In this document: piece after piece, positions 49,611 to 56,952 of the stretch
Layout of the letters: each line of letters starts with the position of its first letter
How positions within the stretch are numbered: the stretch's first letter is position 1
Assembly: GCF_900143005.1 (NCBI RefSeq)
Contig: NZ_FRCS01000001.1
Coordinates: forward strand, 868,001 to 932,000
DNA length: 64,000 nt
Source of the DNA: Cryptosporangium aurantiacum
GTDB taxonomy: Bacteria; Actinomycetota; Actinomycetes; Mycobacteriales; Cryptosporangiaceae
Reading direction: 5' to 3'
Notes under the pieces: model-generated
Seen by the model: only the letters and a program-made list of their open reading frames with translations
The model's database searches: none
What the model was told of the DNA's origin: nothing
Program-made: the position numbers and the translations under genes

Positions 49611-50816
49611 TCAGGTGGCCACCCCGGCGAGAACCGCCACCCCGGTGAGAACGGCCAGGACGTGGCGGGCGGCGACGTCGTTCTCGGTGGCGAGCGCGGT
49701 GCCGGTCAGAGTATCCGCACCACCGACGAGCGGGCCGTACGCGAAGCGCCGCGGATGGGCCACGCCGTGCCGGTCGAGCAGCGCACCGCTGCCGCTCCAG
49801 CCGGCCAGTTCACCCCGCTCGGCCAGCGCGCGGAGCAGCGGATCGTCGGACGAACGCAGCGGGCCCCACGCGGTGTCCGGCTCGATCAGCGTGCGCGCGG
49901 CCACCGCTGCGGCGCCGGTGCCCAGCACGAACGCGTTGCGGGTGGCGTCCGGCACGACGACGTCGGAAGCGGGATGCGGCACCACGACCCCGGCGTCCAC
50001 CAGCGCGGCGCGGCGTTTCTCCCACGCGGCCGCGGCCGCGGGCCGCCGGACCGGCGCGAGGTCGGGACGGGCCGGGGACCGCAGGTGGATCCGCGGTTCG
50101 GCCCCGGTGGGCCGGTAGGTGTCGCCGACGTACCGGCCGCCGCGAGCGACGGTCAGCAGCGCCACCAGGTCACCGGTGACCGGTCCGGCGTCTCGGATCA
50201 GGACGTCGACCCCGGCCGGAACGCCGTCGAACGAGAGCGTGTCACCGTCGCGGGGGCGCTCGTACCGCAGCCCGCGCCAGTCGGCGAAGTCCGCCAGCTT
50301 CCACTGTTCAGCGGTGGGGCGGGTCCCCGCACGGCCCTGCGCGAGCACCACGACGTCGGCGGTCAGCTCGGCGCCGGTGTCGAGCACGACGTGCTGCGGG
50401 CCGTCCGGTTCGCCGACGACGTCCACCGCGGAGCCCAGGTGCGTCCGGATCGTCACGCCGGCCGGAGCGGTCCGGACCGTGTGCCAGAACGCCCACGTCA
50501 GATAGTGGCCGAAGGCCTGCCTGCCGAGCGGCTCCCCGGCGGGGGCGCCACCCCACCGGGCGTGAGCGGCGGCCCACGCGCGTGCGGACGGCTCGCCGGG
50601 CAGGATCGCGGTGTCGTCCACTGAGTCCAGCCGGTCGACGCCGGCACGCTCGGGCTGCCAGATCCGGCCGGGCCCGAACGGGAACGGGTCCACGACGTGC
50701 AGGTCCAGCGGCCGGTCGGACAGCAGCGCGGATGCGTGCGCGGTGAGCCGTTCGAGCAGGCCGGTACCGCGGGGACCGGCACCGACGAGGACGACGCGGA
50801 CCGGGGTGCTCGCCAT
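49611..50816 (-). CDS. FAD/NAD(P)-binding protein (PF13454-like)
   Basis: A 401-residue flavoprotein. RVVLVGAGPRGTGLLERL is the dinucleotide-binding fold of the FAD-NAD(P)-binding family also seen in HI0933/lysine-hydroxylase-like proteins; PFPFGPGRIWQPE and TADVVVLAQGRAGTRPT are further blocks. The protein is shorter than most members (about 600 residues) and may lack a C-terminal part. ATG 50816 has GGAGGAG upstream; the open frame beyond it has no site. It is divergent from an LLM-type enzyme with about 90 bp between, so the two may serve one oxidative pathway, possibly organosulfur or siderophore metabolism. Reaction unknown. Confidence 0.75.
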   Translation of the reverse strand: MASTPVRVVLVGAGPRGTGLLERLTAHASALLSDRPLDLHVVDPFPFGPGRIWQPERAGVDRLDSVDDTAILPGEPSARAWAAAHARWGGAPAGEPLGRQAFGHYLTWAFWHTVRTAPAGVTIRTHLGSAVDVVGEPDGPQHVVLDTGAELTADVVVLAQGRAGTRPTAEQWKLADFADWRGLRYERPRDGDTLSFDGVPAGVDVLIRDAGPVTGDLVALLTVARGGRYVGDTYRPTGAEPRIHLRSPARPDLAPVRRPAAAAAWEKRRAALVDAGVVVPHPASDVVVPDATRNAFVLGTGAAAVAARTLIEPDTAWGPLRSSDDPLLRALAERGELAGWSGSGALLDRHGVAHPRRFAYGPLVGGADTLTGTALATENDVAARHVLAVLTGVAVLAGVAT

Positions 50817-50862
50817 GCGTGTTTCTCCTCCGCCGACGGCTGGGACGAACGCCACTCTACGA

Positions 50863-50897
50863 CTATCCCTAGCGAACCGATAGGAATTGTGGCTATC
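50863..50897. promoter_or_regulatory. GATAG/CTATC repeats in a divergent promoter
   Basis: CTATC (50863), GATAG (50879) and CTATC (50893) alternate in orientation between the FAD protein and the LLM enzyme. They could be half-sites for a shared regulator; the region is AT-richer than its surroundings. Confidence 0.35.
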
Positions 50898-50905
50898 ATG
50901 TGTCC

Positions 50906-51724
50906 ATGACTGCGCCGCTGCTGTTCGGAATCCGTATCCCGGTCGGACGAACCGGCCGGCCGCAGCTGTCGCCATCCGTGCACCGTGACGCGGCCGTCGC
51001 TCAGGCCCGCCGCCTCACCGCGCTCGCCGACATCCTCGGGCTCGACTACGTGTTCAGCGGTGGTGATGCGGGCCTGTCCAGCGAGACGACGCTCGCCCTG
51101 CTCGGCGCGGCTCGCCGGCTGACGGTCGTGGCCCCGATCTCGGTCGCCGCCTGGCATCCGGCGCTGCTGGCGCGGTTCGGTGCGGTCGCCGCCCGGCTCT
51201 CCGGCGGACGGTTCGCGATCGACCTCCGCAGCGGCCCGCACCCCGACGACCACCGGGCGGAGGAGTTCGCCCGCATCGTGCGTGGGCTCTGGACCGGTGG
51301 CCGCGTCGACGTGGACGGCGAACACTTCCGCGCCCGCGGGCTGCGGCCCAGCGTCCGGCCGGACGTGGCACCCGAGATCGTCGTTTCCGGCGGTTGGCGC
51401 GCCGCGGCGTCGCTCGCCGCCCGCACCGGCGACTGGTACCTGCACCCGGGAGCCGGGCCGGATGAGGTCCCGGCGCAGGTCGCCGCGCTGGACGGCGAGG
51501 CGGCGGGCACCGGACGCGAGGTCGGGTTCGCCGTGTCGGTCGCCGCGACGCTCGAGGAGCCCGACGCGGTGGCCGCGCGGCTGGTGAAGTACGGGCGTTC
51601 GGGCGCCGGGCTGGTGGTGCTCGACCTGGCCGACCCGGAGGTCGACCTCCCGGTGTTCGCCCGCGAGGTCGTGCCCCGCGTGCGGGAGCTGGAGCGCGCT
51701 CGGACGCTGGTCGCCGTTCGCTGA
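50906..51724 (+). CDS. LLM-class flavin-dependent monooxygenase
   Basis: About 272 residues with the bacterial-luciferase fold. LTALADILGLDYVFSG, TVVAPISVAAWHPALLARFGA and RLSGGRFAIDL are the conserved strands; WTGGRVDVDGEHFRARGLRP is the segment before the substrate loop. It is shorter than typical SsuD/NtaA enzymes (about 340-380) and lacks some of the C-terminal barrel. FMNH2 or F420 cofactor cannot be assigned. ATG 50906 is preferred over GTG 50900; no strong ribosome site precedes either. Confidence 0.82.
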   Translation: MTAPLLFGIRIPVGRTGRPQLSPSVHRDAAVAQARRLTALADILGLDYVFSGGDAGLSSETTLALLGAARRLTVVAPISVAAWHPALLARFGAVAARLSGGRFAIDLRSGPHPDDHRAEEFARIVRGLWTGGRVDVDGEHFRARGLRPSVRPDVAPEIVVSGGWRAAASLAARTGDWYLHPGAGPDEVPAQVAALDGEAAGTGREVGFAVSVAATLEEPDAVAARLVKYGRSGAGLVVLDLADPEVDLPVFAREVVPRVRELERARTLVAVR

Positions 51725-51728
51725 CCCG

Positions 51729-51761
51729 TCCGCGGCCCCGAATCCCTGGCGGGGCCGCGGA
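51729..51761 (+). terminator. Terminator after the LLM enzyme gene
   Basis: TCCGCGGCCCC and GGGGCCGCGGA form a perfect 11-bp stem around an 11-base loop, four bases after the stop. Confidence 0.75.
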
Positions 51762-51783
51762 TGCCCGGGCGCGGAGTGCCACG

Positions 51784-52548
51784 ATGGTTGCCGTGGCTCC
51801 CGCCGACTCGCGCCGCGCGTCCCGCTCCTCGATCGGGCGGGCGTTCACGCTGCTCAACGCGTTCGGGCCGGACCACTCCCGGCTGACGCTGACCGAACTC
51901 GCCCGGCGCGCGGACCTGCCGCTGACCACCGCGCACCGGCTCGCGGGCGAACTCGTGGCCTGCGGCGCGCTGGAGCGTGACGACGGCGGCCGCTACCGGA
52001 TCGGGCTCCGGCTCTGGGAGCTGGCGTCGCTGGCGCCGCGCGGTCTCGGGCTCCGCGAGCTCGCGCTGCCGTTCCTCGAGGACCTCTACGAGGTGACCAG
52101 GGAGAACGCCCAGCTTGCCGTGCGGGACGGCGTCGAGGTGGTGTTCGTCGAGCGGATCACCGGGCGCCACGCGGTGCCGGTCCGGACCCGGGTCGGCGGA
52201 CGCTGGGCGATGCATTGCACCGGGGTCGGGCTGGTCCTGCTCGCGTACGCGCCCACCGACGTCCAGGAGCAGGTGCTCGGGCAGCCGCTGGAGCGGTACA
52301 CCGAGCGGACGGTCACCGCTGCGGACGAGCTGCGCCGGACGCTGGCGTCGGTGCGGCAGCGCGGATACGCGGTGAGCGACCGCCAGGTCACGATGGACTC
52401 ACTGTCGGTAGCGGCCCCGATCCGCGGCGCGGACGGCACGGTGGTGGCCGCGATCTCGCTGGTCGTGCACTCCGACGGCGCCCAGCCGGTCGCGCTGGCG
52501 CCGGCCGTCCAGGCGGCGGCGCGCGGAGTGTCCCGCGCGCTCCGCTGA
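51784..52548 (+). CDS. IclR-family transcriptional regulator
   Basis: A 254-residue regulator. Residues 15-75 form the winged helix-turn-helix (SIGRAFTLLNAFGPDHSRLT, LARRADLPLTTAHRLAGELV). Residues 90-250 are the IclR effector-binding domain with LEDLYEVTRENAQLAVRDG, WAMHCTGVGLVLLAYAP and GYAVSDRQVTMDSLSVAAPI. Ligand and target are unknown; IclR proteins commonly control a neighbouring catabolic gene, but the nearest candidates here are the LLM enzyme and the aldo/keto reductase. Confidence 0.92.
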   Translation: MVAVAPADSRRASRSSIGRAFTLLNAFGPDHSRLTLTELARRADLPLTTAHRLAGELVACGALERDDGGRYRIGLRLWELASLAPRGLGLRELALPFLEDLYEVTRENAQLAVRDGVEVVFVERITGRHAVPVRTRVGGRWAMHCTGVGLVLLAYAPTDVQEQVLGQPLERYTERTVTAADELRRTLASVRQRGYAVSDRQVTMDSLSVAAPIRGADGTVVAAISLVVHSDGAQPVALAPAVQAAARGVSRALR

Positions 52549-52549
52549 C

Positions 52550-52650
52550 GCGGAGACGGACGCTGCGGGGACGAGCGCTGCGGGGGACGAACGCCGCGGA
52601 CACGGACGCTGCGAGGGACGGCCGCCGCGGGACGAACGCCCCGCGGGGAC
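52550..52650. repeat. Degenerate 15-bp tandem repeat after the IclR gene
   Basis: About six imperfect copies of a CGGGGACGAACGCTG-like unit follow the IclR stop. Copies vary in length by one to two bases. No coding role is apparent. Confidence 0.6.
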
Positions 52651-52777
52651 GAAGTAGACGGAGCGGTCGACACGCCGGGAATCCGGTGACACGCCAGGGA
52701 CGCGCATCAATCCGTGAGGTCGCGGGTAACGCTCCGGGCGACGCGGCGCCGGGCCGCGATCGTCTCCGGGAGGCGTG

Positions 52778-52912
52778 ATGTTCTTCGTCGTATTACTGGT
52801 GGCACTCGCCGTAGCCGTCGTCGCGATGCTGACCGCCCTGCCCTGGATGGAAGGCCGGCTGGCCGAGGACCTCGCGCCGAGCTCGGCGGAGGCGCCCACC
52901 GGCAACCCGTAA
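52778..52912 (+). CDS. 44-residue single-helix membrane peptide
   Basis: MFFVVLLVALAVAVVAMLTA forms one N-terminal membrane helix, followed by a 24-residue polar tail (LPWMEGRLAEDLAPSS...). GGGAGG lies four bases before the ATG. Codon 6 is TTA, rare in this genome type. Similar short membrane peptides are often missed in annotation; function unknown. Confidence 0.6.
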   Translation: MFFVVLLVALAVAVVAMLTALPWMEGRLAEDLAPSSAEAPTGNP

Positions 52913-53030
52913 CCGTCGCTCCCTGTTTCCGAGTGCACCCGGACGTGGTGCGCAAACACCCGCGTGGGTCACGCACGGTAGTGTGGGGCCTCAGGCGGTG
53001 TCCGGACGCGGCCGGGGAGGGACGCAAACC

Positions 53031-54005
53031 GTGAACATGCCGATGAGGGCGTTGGGGGCGTCCGGAATCACTGTGAGCCGACTCGGGCTCGGGTCGTGGC
53101 GGACGTTCGAGCGCATCAGCCGGGACGAGGGTGTCGCTGTCCTGCGTGCGGCTCACGAGGCCGGCCTGACGTTCCTCGACGACGCCCGGTACGACGACGA
53201 GACGGGCGGCGCGCCGATCCGCACCGGCTACTCCGAGGTCGTGTTCGGTGAGCTGTTTCGCGCCGCGGGCTGGCCGCGCGAGCAGGCGGTCGTCGCGAAC
53301 AAGCTGTGGTGGGAGTTCTGGCCCGAGCAGACGCCGGACCAGGAGCTGGACGCCTCGCTCGGCCGGATGGGGTTTGACGACGTCGACCTGATCTACACCG
53401 CGCCACCCCCGGACGGCCTGGACGTCGCCGAGGCGGTGGAGCGGATCGTCGCGCTGATCGAGGCCGGTAAGGCTCGCGCCTGGGGTGTCCTCAACTGGTC
53501 CGCCGCGCAGGTGCTGGAGGCCGCGCAGATCGCCGACATGCGGGGCTGGCCCGCCCCGGCGGCGGCCCAGCTGCCGTACAGCCTGGTCCACCGGGACGTC
53601 GTCGAGGACGACCACCTGATCCGTGCGCTGGCGGCCGCGAACACCGGGGTCGTGGCGTCCTACGCGCTGGTCGGCGGTGTTCTGACCGGCAAGTACGACG
53701 CCGGGGCGGACGGGCGGCACCCGGAGGCGCTCACCGAGCCGCGCCTGGCAGCCGCGGTGGCGGCCGGCCGCGAACTCGCCGCGCTCGCGGCCGAGCTGAA
53801 CACCCCACCGGCCGCGCTCGCGCTCGCGTTTCCGCTGCTCAACCCGGTTGTCGCCAGCCTGCTCACCGGGGCGACCCGGCCCGAGCAGGTGCACGCGAAC
53901 CTCGCGGCGCTGACCCTGGTCGAGACGCTGGACGAGTCCGTGGCCGCGCGCCTGCGGTCGATCGGCGCCCCGTCCGACGTCGAGACCACGGTTACTGCCC
54001 AGTAG
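53031..54005 (+). CDS. Aldo/keto reductase family protein with altered active site
   Basis: About 324 residues with the (beta/alpha)8 fold of the NADPH aldo/keto reductases: MRALGASGITVSRLGLGSWR at the start, AHEAGLTFLDDARYDDE with the Asp and Tyr, VVANKLWWEFW with the Lys. The usual catalytic histidine after DLYQ-H is missing; this segment reads DVDLIYTAPPPDG. ARAWGVLNWSAAQV and the C-terminal NADP segment are near normal. It may reduce an unusual substrate or have lost reductase activity. GTG 53031 has GGGGAGG ten bases upstream. Confidence 0.82.
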   Translation: MNMPMRALGASGITVSRLGLGSWRTFERISRDEGVAVLRAAHEAGLTFLDDARYDDETGGAPIRTGYSEVVFGELFRAAGWPREQAVVANKLWWEFWPEQTPDQELDASLGRMGFDDVDLIYTAPPPDGLDVAEAVERIVALIEAGKARAWGVLNWSAAQVLEAAQIADMRGWPAPAAAQLPYSLVHRDVVEDDHLIRALAAANTGVVASYALVGGVLTGKYDAGADGRHPEALTEPRLAAAVAAGRELAALAAELNTPPAALALAFPLLNPVVASLLTGATRPEQVHANLAALTLVETLDESVAARLRSIGAPSDVETTVTAQ

Positions 54006-54036
54006 GGTTCCTCGGCCGATCGGGGGATCGGGAACC
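54006..54036 (+). terminator. Imperfect hairpin after the aldo/keto reductase
   Basis: GGTTCC and GGAACC enclose an inner CCGATC/GATCGG stem, starting directly after the stop codon. Confidence 0.5.
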
Positions 54037-54085
54037 GCCGTCCGGCGCGAGGTCGGGCCCAACGGCGGAAATCCGGGAATGAGTC

Positions 54086-54113
54086 CTCATCCGGCTATCG
54101 GAACTGCCGAAAC
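54086..54113 (+). promoter_or_regulatory. FliA-like (sigma-28 type) promoter candidate
   Basis: CTCA-N16-GCCGAAAC, 64 bp before the ATG at 54178. I recall CTCA-N15-17-GCCGATAA as the FliA-dependent consensus in the zoosporic actinomycete Actinoplanes. The -35 matches fully and the -10 at six of eight. It would drive the two small coiled-coil genes. Confidence 0.45.
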
Positions 54114-54177
54114 CTCTCTTGCAACGCTCGGACCGCTGGCACGGATGCCGCGGCCGGATTGCCCCGAGGAGGTTGTC

Positions 54178-54441
54178 ATGTCCGTAGGCGGAGTTTCATT
54201 ATCCGGGACGCAGTTCGCCCCAGTCCGGTCGACGGGCAGTAACAGCCGTGTCGACGAGGCAAGCCGGCAAGTCAGGCTGGATCAGCAGAAGGTGGACGAG
54301 CGGAAGGCCGAGACCGACCGCAAGGCGCAAACCGCCGCACGGGCGGCCGCCGAGCTCAAGGACGCCAAGGCCGAAGTCGCCAAGGACCAAGCGGAGCTCA
54401 ACGCAGCAAAGGCAGAAGCGAAGCTCGACGTCTACACGTGA
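54178..54441 (+). CDS. Small coiled-coil protein A
   Basis: An 87-residue protein. The N-terminus MSVGGVSLSGTQFAPVRSTG is polar and flexible. Residues 25-80 form a charged coiled coil (RQVRLDQQKVDERKAETDRK, AKAEVAKDQAELNAAKAEAK), and it ends in LDVYT. GAGGAGG lies five bases before the ATG. Codon 8 is TTA. The downstream neighbour has the same layout and a related end (LNVYA), suggesting ancient duplication. I do not recognise the family. A FliA-like promoter upstream suggests a link to motility or spore dispersal. Confidence 0.68.
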   Translation: MSVGGVSLSGTQFAPVRSTGSNSRVDEASRQVRLDQQKVDERKAETDRKAQTAARAAAELKDAKAEVAKDQAELNAAKAEAKLDVYT

Positions 54442-54496
54442 GCCCGCCCCCGCCCGAGCCGCACTCCCACCCCCTGTTGCCCAGTCAGGAGCAGTG

Positions 54497-54751
54497 ATGT
54501 CCAGCTTCGCCATCTCCGGATCCTCGGATCCCCGTCCTGCCGCCTACGCGTTAGCCCGCGCAGCGTCACAGGACCGGGCAGGGCAGAACGCCGCCGTCCG
54601 CCAATCGCGAGCGGACGAGCAGCAACGCGTCGCCGAAGTCGCGGTAGCACAGCAGTCCTCGGCAGTCCAGGAACGGCAGGCGGAAGCCGCCCGCCAACAG
54701 GCCGCACTGGTCCAAGCCACGACCGGTGCCGTCCTGAACGTCTACGCCTAG
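54497..54751 (+). CDS. Small coiled-coil protein B
   Basis: An 84-residue protein with a short flexible start MSSFAISGSSDPRPAAYALA, an Ala/Gln/Arg-rich coiled coil over residues 20-75 and the C-terminus LNVYA. It parallels protein A in size, helix position and last residues. AGGAG precedes the ATG. Codon 19 is TTA. It lies 55 bp after gene A and before a strong terminator, so both form one small operon. Function unknown. Confidence 0.66.
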   Translation: MSSFAISGSSDPRPAAYALARAASQDRAGQNAAVRQSRADEQQRVAEVAVAQQSSAVQERQAEAARQQAALVQATTGAVLNVYA

Positions 54752-54779
54752 AGAAGGAAAGGACCCCGCTAACGCCCGT

Positions 54780-54811
54780 GGCGCCGCGAGTCGGGCAGGA
54801 CTCGCGGCGCC
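54780..54811. terminator. Terminator between small-protein operon and MFS gene
   Basis: GGCGCCGCGAGT pairs perfectly with ACTCGCGGCGCC around an 8-base loop, 28 bp after gene B and before the stop of the convergent MFS gene. Confidence 0.8.
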
Positions 54812-54863
54812 GTCCGGGCCCGGCCGGGGGTGACGTGAGCACGTCCGTCACCCTCGGTCGTCG

Positions 54864-56810
54864 TTATGACCCCCGCTGCTCGTGGAGGGCGGCGAGTTCG
54901 CGCGCGACGGCCTGCTCGTGCAGCTGGGCGTCGCGCATCGCGCGCGCCGGGTTCCACCGTCCGGTGAGGAGGAAGACGAACGGCAGGAACACGATCTGGC
55001 CGGCGAACGCGACCCACCACCACCGCTGCCACTCGTGCGGTGCGGCCTCCCGGGCACGGGCGACGTCCGCGCCGTGCGCCTGCAGATACGCCAGGTCGTC
55101 CGCCGGAACCCGGCTCAGCGCGACCAGCTGTGAGGCCGCCGCGTTCACCCGCTGGCCGTACTTCACGGTCGCGTCGAGGTCGGCGTCCGGCGGTGGGTTT
55201 CGCAGCTGGCTCAAGGCTCGCTGGGCCCTGGCCACATCCTCGTCCATCGCGGTCAGCACCTGCCCCCAGATGATCGCTTGCACCTCGGGCGTGCCGACGT
55301 TGTACGTGAAGTACGTGCCCAGCGGCTTGCGGAGCGACGTATAGGCCTTCAGCAGGTCCGGATACTTCTGCTGCGTGATGAGCACGGCCGCGACCGTGGT
55401 GACCGGGAGGTCCGCGATCTCGGCGACCGCGACCGCCTGCACGACGGGGTTGTCCGGGTCGCTCGCGAGCGTGTCCGCGGTCGGCGCGGAGAGCTTCGCG
55501 GCGGTCGCGACCTCGGCTTCGTACTTCGCCGCGAGCTCCCGCACCTCCGGCCCGTGGTCGACGAGCGCGTTCGCGGACGGGACCGCGATGACCAACCCGA
55601 TCAACGACACGGTGACGACGCCGCGCAGCACGCTGCCCCAGATCGCGAGCCCGGTCGCGGTGGCGGCCGGGTCGTGCTTCTCGACGGTCTCGGTGAACGC
55701 GGCCATCCAGGCGCAGTACGCGATGCCGCCGCCGCTGGCGATCATGACCAGCAGCCAGGCGAACGTGTAGTAGCTGGTCTCCGGGCGGGTGGTCAGGATC
55801 GCGAACATCGCGACGCCGCTCGCGCTGACCAGGCCGCCGAAGATCATGAACGGCTTGCGGACCTGGAACGCGTCCGACGTGATGCCCGCGACCACCAGCG
55901 CGAGCGCATTCGCCACCCAGTACCAGTTCGCGAGCGCGTTCGCCCGCGCCTCGGAGTAACCGAACTGGATCGCGTAGTAGACGACGAAAAAGCCGACCGC
56001 GAAGTAGTAGAAGAGCAGGAACACGCTGATCGCGAACGCCGGCCAGACGACGTCGGCGCGGAACACGCGGCGCCAGCGGTCGCGGTCGGTCTCGCGCTCC
56101 GGGTCGATGCCCGCGGCCCTGGCCTCGATCAGCGTCCGGTCACGCAGGCTGACCATCAGCTGGTCGCGCAGCCGGGGCGACAGCTCGCGCAGGCCGATCA
56201 GCGCCAGCCCGAACGCGCCGAGCCCGACCAGGCCGCAGACGACGAACTGGAACCGCCAGTCCGGGTGGGTCGGGAGCGTCCGGCTGGAGACCGTCGACAC
56301 GACGAGGCTGCCGAGCACCGGGCCGAGCGTCCAGAACCCCATCGCGGACGCCCGGCCGAGCTGCGGCGAGAAGTCGCGGATCAGCGCCGGGGTGGCGACC
56401 AGCACCATGCCTTCGACGAAACTCAGCGCGGTGAACAGCAGCGTGTAGCTGTTGCGGTCGGTGGCGTTCGGCAGTCCGATCAGGATGATCAGCGCGGTGA
56501 TCAGCAGCCCGACGACGACCAGGTTCGCCCGCCCCCACCGGTCGGCGAGCCCGGCGATGACCGAGGCGAGCGCGCCGGCGGCGTTGCCGACGATCGCGAC
56601 GACCACGAAGTAGCGCAGCGTCATGTCGAACTCGTCGATGATCTGCGTCGCGACCGCGCCTTGGACGTACAGCTCGTAGTACAGCGTGATCGTCGCGATG
56701 ACGACGATCGTCAGGTACCACGCGCGTGGGCCGGTGGCGGGGTAGTGGTCGAGCTTGCGTCGCCAGAGACGGGTGAACAGCGGGGGGTGGCGCAGAGCGG
56801 AATCGGTCAT
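54864..56810 (-). CDS. MFS transporter with large extracytoplasmic C-terminal insert
   Basis: A 648-residue permease, 200 longer than usual. Helices 1-11 occupy residues 28-435, with ADRWGRANLVVVG in loop 2-3 and RDFSPQLGRASAMGFWTLGPVLGSL in helices 4-5. Between the late helices lies a soluble domain (about 440-600), rich in Ala and Asp, with a predicted helical bundle (VRELAAKYEAEVATAAKLSA, MDEDVARAQRALSQLRN). A final helix, VAFAGQIVFLPFVFLLTG, closes it, so the domain should face outside. Substrate unknown; such domains may bind ligand or protein. Confidence 0.85.
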   Translation of the reverse strand: MTDSALRHPPLFTRLWRRKLDHYPATGPRAWYLTIVVIATITLYYELYVQGAVATQIIDEFDMTLRYFVVVAIVGNAAGALASVIAGLADRWGRANLVVVGLLITALIILIGLPNATDRNSYTLLFTALSFVEGMVLVATPALIRDFSPQLGRASAMGFWTLGPVLGSLVVSTVSSRTLPTHPDWRFQFVVCGLVGLGAFGLALIGLRELSPRLRDQLMVSLRDRTLIEARAAGIDPERETDRDRWRRVFRADVVWPAFAISVFLLFYYFAVGFFVVYYAIQFGYSEARANALANWYWVANALALVVAGITSDAFQVRKPFMIFGGLVSASGVAMFAILTTRPETSYYTFAWLLVMIASGGGIAYCAWMAAFTETVEKHDPAATATGLAIWGSVLRGVVTVSLIGLVIAVPSANALVDHGPEVRELAAKYEAEVATAAKLSAPTADTLASDPDNPVVQAVAVAEIADLPVTTVAAVLITQQKYPDLLKAYTSLRKPLGTYFTYNVGTPEVQAIIWGQVLTAMDEDVARAQRALSQLRNPPPDADLDATVKYGQRVNAAASQLVALSRVPADDLAYLQAHGADVARAREAAPHEWQRWWWVAFAGQIVFLPFVFLLTGRWNPARAMRDAQLHEQAVARELAALHEQRGS

Positions 56811-56879
56811 GTCCGGGCGCCCTTCGTCGGACGAGGTGGCGGTCGTCCGCTCCCAGCGGCGCCGCCGAGTGCGAGCACG

Positions 56880-56892
56880 CTAGCAGTGCTAG
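56880..56892. promoter_or_regulatory. Palindrome upstream of the MFS gene
   Basis: CTAGCAGTGCTAG is a perfect palindrome around a central G, 70 bp before the MFS start and about 60 bp before the divergent membrane protein. Candidate operator for either. Confidence 0.45.
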
Positions 56893-56952
56893 TTAAACCG
56901 TGTAGCGAGAACGCCCAACCCCGTGCAACCGGAAGGCTCTAGGCTCCGGGCC

